A DNA stretch of 64,000 bases from Candidatus Alistipes faecavium (GTDB lineage Bacteria > Bacteroidota > Bacteroidia > Bacteroidales > Rikenellaceae), in the NCBI GenBank assembly GCA_019118605.1, contig DWYP01000010.1:38832-102831 (forward strand). The letters run 5' to 3'. Shown here piece after piece: positions 43,419-49,951 of the stretch; positions within the stretch are counted from its first letter, which is position 1; every line of letters begins with the position of its first letter. Position numbers and translations under genes: made by a program. Below the pieces are notes generated by a model. That model searched no databases and was not told the origin of the DNA. It saw only the letters and a program-made list of their open reading frames with translations.

Positions 43419-45599
43419 TTACAGCTGCGGCTTGACGGCCGGGGCGAGGATCGTGACGTAGGGCGTGCCGTTGTCGTCGCACGTCGAGACGAGGCGCACG
43501 GCCTTCACCGGTTTCTCGGGGCGGATCAGGATACGGCCCTTCTCCAGCTCGCCGACGCGGCGGAACGAGGATCCGTTGTAGGATATCTCGGCGTATCCTG
43601 TCGTGATAATCGTCTTGGGCAGCTGCGGATAACCCGTCTGGATGACCATCTCGCGGCACGTAACGGGTTCGTCGAACGTGTAGAGGATCCAGTCCTGCTG
43701 GCGGCAGGCGCGGCGCGTGCGCGTCATGCCCTTGTAGGTCGAGGCGTTCGTGTAGGGGAACTTTTCGCTTTCGCCCATCGAGGAGGTGATCGTCAGCGCG
43801 GGGCGTATCGTCCTCCAGTACGAAGCGTCGGCAACGTAGGGGCTGCGGCCCGTCCCGTAGCGGGAGAAGAAGCGGTAGCGGTGCGGCATGTCCGTCCGCA
43901 GCGGGTGCGTGTAGGCGTGCTCCCCGTCCTCTCCGTCCACGAGGTAGCGGACCTCCGAGCGGTCGTCCGCCGTCACGGTGAATGCGCCGTCGCGGTATTC
44001 GACCTTCGGGGGGAAGAGCCGGAAGCGGATGCCCATCGCCGCCATGCGGTCGTAATGCCTGTCGCGGAGCTCGCGGTAGTATTCGTCCCACCCCTCGGCG
44101 TTGCTGCTCCATGCGATGCGGCTCAGGGCGCAGACCCGCGGGAAGAGCATGTAGTCGAGGTAATCGGGCTTCTCGGGCTCGTGCGAAACGTAGAGCTCGC
44201 TCCAGAAGGCCCCCTCCAGCCCGGCGATCAGCTGCTGCTCCCCGTCGGAGAACCCCGCCTTCGCGGGGTCGAACGAGAAGGTCTTCCGGGCGTCGAAGAT
44301 CGCGGCCCAGCTGTGCCCGTCCTCATGCTCCGACTGGCGCATGTCGAAATAGAAGTATTCGCTGGGCATGACCACGGTGCGGTACCCCTTCTGCGTGGCG
44401 TCGAGGCAGGCCTTCGTGTTTTTCCATCCGTAGACGAGGCTTTCGCGCGAGACGGCTCCCGTGCGGACGGCCTCGTTCCACACCCCGGGGTATTTGCCGT
44501 GTGCGGCGAGGATCCCGGCCACGCGCTCCATGAAGAGATCTTCGAGCTGGTGGGGGTCGGTCATCCCGCGGCGGCGCATCAGCGCCTGGCAGTCGGGGCA
44601 GCGCTTCCACTGCGTGAGGTCGACCTCGTCGCCTCCGACGTGGATGCACTTCGAGGGGAAGAGCTCGCAGATCTCCCCGAGGATGTCTTCGAGCAGCGCG
44701 TAGTTCTCCTCGCGGGCCACGCACCATGCCGAGCGGTAGTCGTATCCGTTCGTCGAGACGGTGTCGGGGGGATAGTTGCAGCGGATCTCGGGCCATACGG
44801 AGGCGATGTTGCGGCTGTGTCCCGGGAGGTCGATCTCGGGGATGATCTCGATGTTGCGCAGCGCGGCGTAGCGGATCAGCTCGCGCATTTCGTCCTGGGT
44901 GTAGTACCCGCCGTATTTCTCGTCCCACTTGCCGTAGACGGGACGCACGGGCGAATCCCCGCCGCGGAATCCCCCGATTTCTGTCAGTTCGGGGTGTGAG
45001 CGGATCTCGATGCGCCAGCCCTCGTCGTCGGTGAGGTGGATATGGAGTTTGTTGATGTTGTGGTACGAGAGCAGGTCGATGTAGCGCTTCATGCGCGGGG
45101 CGTCGATCCACGTGCGGGCCACGTCGATCATCACGCCGCGGTATGCGTAGCGGGGGGCGTCGTCGACCGTGCGGCACCCGATCATCGTGCCCACGGGGAT
45201 CCCCTGCCGGGCATAGACCTCCGGGGGCAGCAGGCGGAAGAGCTCCTGCAGGCCGTTGAATACGCCGCCGGAGGTCGCGGCGTTGATGCGTATGTGGTCG
45301 GCAGCGATCTCGAGCGTATAGCTTTCGGGGGAGAGGAGGCTGTCGGCCGCGGAATCCGTGTCTTCGAGCGTCAGGACGATGGCGCCGTCGCCGGTGACTT
45401 CGCGGCGTACGGGGTACCCGAGGTATTCGGCGGCATATTGTGCCAGGGGCTGCAGGGCCTCGTCGGCGGAGATGGCCGTTCCGGGCTGGAAGACGAACGA
45501 CCCCGGGCGGGAATGCGTCTCCCGGGGTGCGGGTTGGGCCATTCCGCCGCAGACCGCTCCGCCAAGGAGCGCGAGAAGCAGGAAAATTCGGAGTTTCAT
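43419..45599 (-). CDS. Secreted beta-N-acetylhexosaminidase (GH20)
   Basis: A 726-residue exported glycosidase that removes terminal GlcNAc or GalNAc from glycans such as mucin or N-glycans. It has a signal peptide (about 1-22), a GH20b alpha/beta domain (about 30-150), and a GH20 barrel (about 155-500) with HLTDDEGWRIE and the catalytic pair D324-E325 in HVGGDEVD. A C-terminal beta region of about 200 residues may be a carbohydrate-binding or F5/8-like module. The chosen ATG gives the signal peptide and follows its promoter. Substrate-assisted catalysis is known for GH20. Confidence 0.93.
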   Translation of the reverse strand: MKLRIFLLLALLGGAVCGGMAQPAPRETHSRPGSFVFQPGTAISADEALQPLAQYAAEYLGYPVRREVTGDGAIVLTLEDTDSAADSLLSPESYTLEIAADHIRINAATSGGVFNGLQELFRLLPPEVYARQGIPVGTMIGCRTVDDAPRYAYRGVMIDVARTWIDAPRMKRYIDLLSYHNINKLHIHLTDDEGWRIEIRSHPELTEIGGFRGGDSPVRPVYGKWDEKYGGYYTQDEMRELIRYAALRNIEIIPEIDLPGHSRNIASVWPEIRCNYPPDTVSTNGYDYRSAWCVAREENYALLEDILGEICELFPSKCIHVGGDEVDLTQWKRCPDCQALMRRRGMTDPHQLEDLFMERVAGILAAHGKYPGVWNEAVRTGAVSRESLVYGWKNTKACLDATQKGYRTVVMPSEYFYFDMRQSEHEDGHSWAAIFDARKTFSFDPAKAGFSDGEQQLIAGLEGAFWSELYVSHEPEKPDYLDYMLFPRVCALSRIAWSSNAEGWDEYYRELRDRHYDRMAAMGIRFRLFPPKVEYRDGAFTVTADDRSEVRYLVDGEDGEHAYTHPLRTDMPHRYRFFSRYGTGRSPYVADASYWRTIRPALTITSSMGESEKFPYTNASTYKGMTRTRRACRQQDWILYTFDEPVTCREMVIQTGYPQLPKTIITTGYAEISYNGSSFRRVGELEKGRILIRPEKPVKAVRLVSTCDDNGTPYVTILAPAVKPQL

Positions 45600-45624
45600 G
45601 GATGGTACGTATAAATTTGTTCCC

Positions 45625-45665
45625 GGCAAAGGTACGATTTTTACGCCGAATATGCTACCTTTGCC
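45625..45665. promoter_or_regulatory. Mirror-image divergent promoters of hexosaminidase and mazG
   Basis: TACCTTTG lies on the minus strand at 45634-45627 (hexosaminidase) and on the plus strand at 45656-45663 (mazG). The two boxes belong to a perfect 10-base inverted repeat, GGCAAAGGTA and TACCTTTGCC, 21 bases apart. Confidence 0.65.
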
Positions 45666-45693
45666 GTACGAGATTTGAACAGGCATTGCATCT

Positions 45694-46470
45694 ATGGAAG
45701 ATAAACGTTTGCAGGCTACGGCCCGCCTGCTGGAGGTGATGAACACCCTGCGCCGCGAATGCCCCTGGGATCGGGAGCAGACCTTCGACTCGCTGCGCAG
45801 CAATACGATCGAGGAGACCTACGAACTGGCCGATGCCATCACGGATCACAACATGGAGGGAATCAAGGAGGAGCTTGGCGACCTGCTGCTGCATGTGGTC
45901 TTCTACTCGAAGCTGGGCGAGGAACAAGGGGCCTTCGACTTCGGGGACGTGGCCAACGCCCTGTGCGACAAGCTCATCTACCGGCATCCGCACGTCTACG
46001 GCGACATCCACGCCAATACTCCCGCCGAGGTCAAGGAGAACTGGGAGGCGCTCAAGCTGCGCAAGAAGAACCGCCGGAGCGGCACGCTGGGCGGTGTCCC
46101 GCGGTCGCTTCCTGCGCTGGTCAAGGCCTACCGCGTGGGCGAGAAGGCCGCGGGGGCGGGTTTCGACTGGCAGTGCCGCGAGGATGTCTGGGACAAGGTC
46201 CGCGAGGAGCTTGCGGAGGTCGAGGCCGAGATGAAGTCGGGGCGCAAATGCGACCTCGAGGGGGAGTTCGGCGACCTGTTCTTTGCGCTGGTCAACGCGG
46301 CGCGCCTCTACGGCGTGGATCCCGAATCGGCGCTGGAACGCACGAACAAGAAGTTCATCCGACGCTTCAATTACATGGAGGAACAGGCTGCGGCAAAAGG
46401 ACATACGCTCCACGAGATGACCCTCGACGAAATGGAGTCCCTCTGGCAGGAGGCCAAGACGCAGGAGTAG
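45694..46470 (+). CDS. mazG: Nucleoside triphosphate pyrophosphohydrolase MazG
   Basis: Hydrolyses (d)NTPs to NMP and pyrophosphate. The 258 residues comprise two MazG repeats: RRECPWDREQTFDSLRSNTIEETYELADAI (first) and REELAEVEAEMKSGRKCDLEGEFGDLFFALVNAARLYG (second), written here only as landmarks; EExxE-type metal sites are present in both. The length suits the two-domain E. coli-like form. Starts 30 bases after its -7 element and is followed by the carbonic anhydrase-like gene. Confidence 0.95.
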   Translation: MEDKRLQATARLLEVMNTLRRECPWDREQTFDSLRSNTIEETYELADAITDHNMEGIKEELGDLLLHVVFYSKLGEEQGAFDFGDVANALCDKLIYRHPHVYGDIHANTPAEVKENWEALKLRKKNRRSGTLGGVPRSLPALVKAYRVGEKAAGAGFDWQCREDVWDKVREELAEVEAEMKSGRKCDLEGEFGDLFFALVNAARLYGVDPESALERTNKKFIRRFNYMEEQAAAKGHTLHEMTLDEMESLWQEAKTQE

Positions 46471-46527
46471 CCGCAGGGGCGACGACCCCGGCAATGCACA
46501 TACCAAGGAAACACAACCGAGAAACAT

Positions 46528-47064
46528 ATGGCTCTGATCAGAAAAGTACGCGGGCATGAGCCCGTGATCGGCGAAAACACCTTCCTGGCCGAAACGGCCG
46601 TCATCCTGGGCGACGTGACCATCGGCCGCGACTGCTCGATATGGTACAACGCCGTGCTGCGGGGCGACGTGAACCGCATCGTCATCGGCGACCGCACGAA
46701 CATCCAGGACGGCGCCGTGCTGCACACGATCTACGACAAGGCGAAGCACCCCTCGCAGACGATCATCGGCAACGACGTGTCGGTGGGCCACAACGCCACG
46801 ATCCACGGCGCGGTGATCGAGGACAACTGCCTGATCGGCATGGGCGCCACGGTGCTCGACAACGCCCACGTCCCCTCGGGCTGCATCATCGCGGCCAACG
46901 CCCTGGTGCTGTCGAACGCGCAGCTGGAGCCCAATTCGGTCTACGCCGGGGTCCCGGCCCGCAAGGTCAAGGAGATCACCCCCGAGCAGCGCGACGAGAT
47001 CGTGCGCCGCACGGCCCACGACTACATGCTCTATGCCTCGTGGTATACCCGCGACGGGGAGTAG
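46528..47064 (+). CDS. Gamma-class carbonic anhydrase family protein
   Basis: Left-handed beta-helix protein of 178 residues, in the YrdA/CaiE-like group. Hexapeptide repeats run from about 15 to 150. Candidate zinc ligands are in AVLHTI (His near 72), VGHNATIHG (His near 90 and 95). True carbonic anhydrase activity is not shown for most members of this group, so the name is a family label. It is 57 bases after mazG and 58 before the sensor kinase, so may be part of one transcript. Confidence 0.87.
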   Translation: MALIRKVRGHEPVIGENTFLAETAVILGDVTIGRDCSIWYNAVLRGDVNRIVIGDRTNIQDGAVLHTIYDKAKHPSQTIIGNDVSVGHNATIHGAVIEDNCLIGMGATVLDNAHVPSGCIIAANALVLSNAQLEPNSVYAGVPARKVKEITPEQRDEIVRRTAHDYMLYASWYTRDGE

Positions 47065-47122
47065 CGCGCCGGCGGCGCCCGGCCATCCGCGCCGCAACCC
47101 CGAACCCTGAAACCTCCCGGAC

Positions 47123-48430
47123 ATGAAGCTCCAATCGAAATATTCCGACCTTGTGCTGAACCTGATGGTCGCCGTGGCGATCAGCCTGGTGGTGAACTTT
47201 TCCTACGTGCTGCTGATGCTCATCGACGTGACCAACGAGAGCCAGTCCCGCCCTGCGAACCAGAAGATCCTCGAACGCTGCGACGAAGGGCTTCTGTCGG
47301 TGCATCCCGACGGCTACGGATACCTCGTCTACGAAAACGGCGACAGCGTCTACGTCCCCACGCAGCGCATGCGCTGGCTCGGGATCGCCCCCGGCGACCG
47401 GATCGTCGCCGACCTGATGCCCCCGCGGCACGCGAAGGGCCACCCGGTGCTGTGGGAGATGCGCCGCCACAACGGGGAGAAATTCGACTACGGGCGCCTC
47501 TATACGGGCCCTTCGAGGATGACCGAACTGCTCCTGCAGCTCTTCTATTACCTCGTGGTCTCGTTCGTCATCCTCTCGATCCTCACCTCCGTGCGCCGCA
47601 ACTACACGATGGGCCGCTTCATCCGGCGGTGCCTGTGGTGCTGCCTGGCCGCCGTCGCGCTCTACTGCCTGGCGCCCGTCACGGAGTGGCACTCGAAACG
47701 CATCACGCTCAACTGCATGAGCGGGCAGATGTTCGACTACATGCTGCTGCTCAAGTGTTCGTTCGCCGTGGTGGCCTCGATGCTCTACGGGCGGATCTAC
47801 GTGCTGATCTCGCAGCGTCAGGCCGTGGTGGTCGAGAACGAGCTGCTCAAGAACGAGAACCTCACCACGCGCTACAACATGCTCGTCGGGCAGATCAACC
47901 CCCACTTCTTCTTCAACTCGCTCAATTCGCTGGCGATGCTCGTGCGGGAGAAGCACGACGAGAAGGCCCTGACCTACATCGACCAGCTCTCCTATACGTT
48001 CCGCTACATCATCCAGAACGGGCAGTCGACGCTGATGACCCTCGACGAGGAGCTGAAGTTCGCCGAGGCCTACGGCTACCTGTTCAAGATCCGCTATGCC
48101 GACAAGCTCTTCTTCGACGTCGACGTCGACCCGCAATATCTGTCGTGGCGGCTTCCGGCACTGTCGCTGCAGCCGCTGATCGGCAACGCCGTGAAACACA
48201 ACACGATCACGCGTTCGCGGCCCTTCCACATCTCGATCCGCACCGAAGAGGGGCATCTGGTGGTCTCGAACCCCAGGATCCCGAAGCTCGAGCCGGAGCC
48301 CTCGACGGGAATCGGCCTCGAGAACCTCCGCAACCGCTGGCAGCTGATCACGGGCCAGACGATTGAAATCCTCGACGACGGCGTGACCTTTACGGTGCGC
48401 ATGCCGCTGCAACACCCCGACCAAGCGTAA
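47123..48430 (+). CDS. Sensor histidine kinase, LytS/YehU type
   Basis: Membrane kinase of 435 residues. A membrane segment at about 12-33 is followed by an extracytoplasmic region (about 34-130) and about three further membrane segments (133-155, 168-190, 200-225). The His_kinase domain has the phospho-acceptor H261 in QINPHFFFNSLNSLAML, and the ATP-binding G box GIGLENLRNRW near the end. The stop and the start of the next gene overlap (TAATG). Signal sensed is unknown. Confidence 0.92.
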   Translation: MKLQSKYSDLVLNLMVAVAISLVVNFSYVLLMLIDVTNESQSRPANQKILERCDEGLLSVHPDGYGYLVYENGDSVYVPTQRMRWLGIAPGDRIVADLMPPRHAKGHPVLWEMRRHNGEKFDYGRLYTGPSRMTELLLQLFYYLVVSFVILSILTSVRRNYTMGRFIRRCLWCCLAAVALYCLAPVTEWHSKRITLNCMSGQMFDYMLLLKCSFAVVASMLYGRIYVLISQRQAVVVENELLKNENLTTRYNMLVGQINPHFFFNSLNSLAMLVREKHDEKALTYIDQLSYTFRYIIQNGQSTLMTLDEELKFAEAYGYLFKIRYADKLFFDVDVDPQYLSWRLPALSLQPLIGNAVKHNTITRSRPFHISIRTEEGHLVVSNPRIPKLEPEPSTGIGLENLRNRWQLITGQTIEILDDGVTFTVRMPLQHPDQA

Positions 48431-49197
48431 TGAAAGCCCTGATTATCGAAGACGAAACCGCCGCGGCGGTGAACCTCGCGGCGATCCTCAAGCAGACGGC
48501 CCCCGACATGGAGATCGTGGCGACGCTCGAGAGCGTCGGGGAGAGCGTCGAGTGGCTGCGTGCGAATCCGCAGCCCGACCTGCTGTTCATGGACATCCAC
48601 CTGGCCGACGGCGATTCGTTCCGGATCTTCGACTTCGTGGAGATCACCTCCCCGGTGATCTTCACCACGGCCTATGACCGCTATGCGCTGGAGGCCTTCA
48701 AGGTCAACAGCATCGACTACCTGCTCAAGCCGCTCAACACGGCGGACGTGGAGCGTGCGTTGGCCAAGCTCCGGCGTCTGACGTCGGTCGAGCAGCGCGA
48801 CTACGGCACGCGGGTGCGGACGCTCGCCGCGGAGCGCAGCGAGAGCGAATCGGTCTTCCTGGTGCATGTCCGCGACCGGATCATCCCCCTGCGGCGCGAG
48901 GAGATCGCCTTCTGCTATACGGCCAACGAACGGGTTACGGCCTACGATTTCGAAGGAACCTCCTACCCGCTCAACCGCACGCTCGAGACGCTGCAGGCGC
49001 AGCTTCCCGAGGAGGATTTCTTCCGCGCCAACCGGCAGTTCATCGTCGCACGGCGTGCGGTGAAGGAGATCGTCGTGTGGTTCGGCAGCCGCCTGGCCCT
49101 GACGCTGACGGTCGAGACCCCCGAGCGGATCATCATCTCGAAGGCCCGGGTCCCGGAATTCAAGGCGTGGCTGCGGGCGGTTCACCCCTCCGAATAG
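48430..49197 (+). CDS. LytTR family response regulator
   Basis: A 255-residue regulator with a receiver domain (about 1-120, phosphorylation site D55 in LLFMDIHLADG, conserved Lys in IDYLLKPLN) and a C-terminal LytTR DNA-binding domain (about 150-250; FCYTANERVTAYDFEG; PEEDFFRANRQFIVARRAV). It forms a two-component pair with the overlapping kinase gene. LytTR proteins bind two short direct repeats about two helical turns apart; just such a pair lies directly after its stop codon. Confidence 0.94.
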   Translation: MKALIIEDETAAAVNLAAILKQTAPDMEIVATLESVGESVEWLRANPQPDLLFMDIHLADGDSFRIFDFVEITSPVIFTTAYDRYALEAFKVNSIDYLLKPLNTADVERALAKLRRLTSVEQRDYGTRVRTLAAERSESESVFLVHVRDRIIPLRREEIAFCYTANERVTAYDFEGTSYPLNRTLETLQAQLPEEDFFRANRQFIVARRAVKEIVVWFGSRLALTLTVETPERIIISKARVPEFKAWLRAVHPSE

Positions 49198-49199
49198 GC

Positions 49200-49235
49200 T
49201 GTTTGGCCCCCGGGATCGGATGTTTGACCCGCGGG
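49200..49235 (+). promoter_or_regulatory. Direct-repeat pair, candidate LytTR operator
   Basis: TGTTTGGCCCCCGGG (49200-49214) and TGTTTGACCCGCGGG (49221-49235) differ at two of 15 positions and start 21 bases apart. They sit upstream of the -7 element at 49262, at about -75 to -40 from the expected transcript start. The spacing and location fit an activating LytTR site for the next gene. Binding by the adjacent regulator is inferred. Confidence 0.55.
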
Positions 49236-49261
49236 GCAGTATGCAATCCCTCCTGTGGCGT

Positions 49262-49269
49262 TATTTTTG
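49262..49269 (+). promoter_or_regulatory. -7 element of the Spy-like gene
   Basis: TATTTTTG, about 85 bases before the ATG and downstream of the direct-repeat pair. Confidence 0.6.
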
Positions 49270-49352
49270 TATCACGAAACGGTGATTCCGGGACAGCGGT
49301 TCCCGCGGGTCCCGGATCGGGAAATACAAATCTAACCAATAACAGGAGTACC

Positions 49353-49793
49353 ATGAAAAAGAAGATTTTTGTTGCTGCGGCAACGTTTTGCATGTTTTGC
49401 GTAACGGGCGTTCTGGCCCAGGAGCCGACGACTCCGGCGACCCCTCCCACGCCCCCGACCGCGGAGCAGATGGCGCAGCGTCAGACCGAGCGCATGACCC
49501 AGCAGCTGAAGCTCTCGGACGATCAGGCCCGCAAGGTCTATGACATCAACCTCAAGCAGGCCAAGGAGATGCAGGCCGTGCACCAGAAGATGAAGTCCAT
49601 GCGCGAGGAGCGTGCCGAGAAGATGAAGTCGATTCTCTCGACCGACCAGTTCGTGCAGTGGGCGCAGATGCAGCGCCCCGACCGCATGGGAGGCATGCAC
49701 GAGCGTCACCACGACCGCAAGGCCCCGGACGGCAAGGACTACGGACGCCACCGTCCGGACAAGGACAAGGCCCGGGACCAGGATCGCAAATAG
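49353..49793 (+). CDS. Periplasmic Spy/CpxP-like protein (DUF4890 type)
   Basis: A 146-residue exported protein with a signal peptide (about 1-22), a Pro/Thr linker (TTPATPPTPP), and a helical core with the segment LKLSDDQARKVYDINLKQA, a variant of the LTxxQ repeat of Spy/CpxP, followed by Met/Lys/Glu-rich helix. The tail is His/Arg/Asp/Lys-rich (MHERHHDRK...), perhaps metal binding. Spy-like proteins are envelope chaperones or stress modulators. The upstream two-component pair is a plausible controller. Confidence 0.82.
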   Translation: MKKKIFVAAATFCMFCVTGVLAQEPTTPATPPTPPTAEQMAQRQTERMTQQLKLSDDQARKVYDINLKQAKEMQAVHQKMKSMREERAEKMKSILSTDQFVQWAQMQRPDRMGGMHERHHDRKAPDGKDYGRHRPDKDKARDQDRK

Positions 49794-49825
49794 GCGTTCC
49801 TCACAGCGGCTCGCGGCAGCCGGAG

Positions 49826-49862
49826 GGGGTGTCAGTCCTGTCGGCTGACACCCCATTTTTTC
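49826..49862 (+). terminator. Terminator after the Spy-like gene
   Basis: GGGGTGTCAG pairs with CTGACACCCC around nine bases, then A and six T. Confidence 0.88.
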
Positions 49863-49904
49863 CGTTTCACCCTGCGGGGAGTGTGAAAATCGCATAAAAA
49901 AGGT

Positions 49905-49912
49905 TATTTTTG
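49905..49912 (+). promoter_or_regulatory. -7 element of the outer-membrane barrel gene
   Basis: TATTTTTG, 40 bases before the ATG. Confidence 0.65.
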
Positions 49913-49951
49913 CGAGGCTCAAACTGAAAACAGAAGAAACATTCCATCGAA

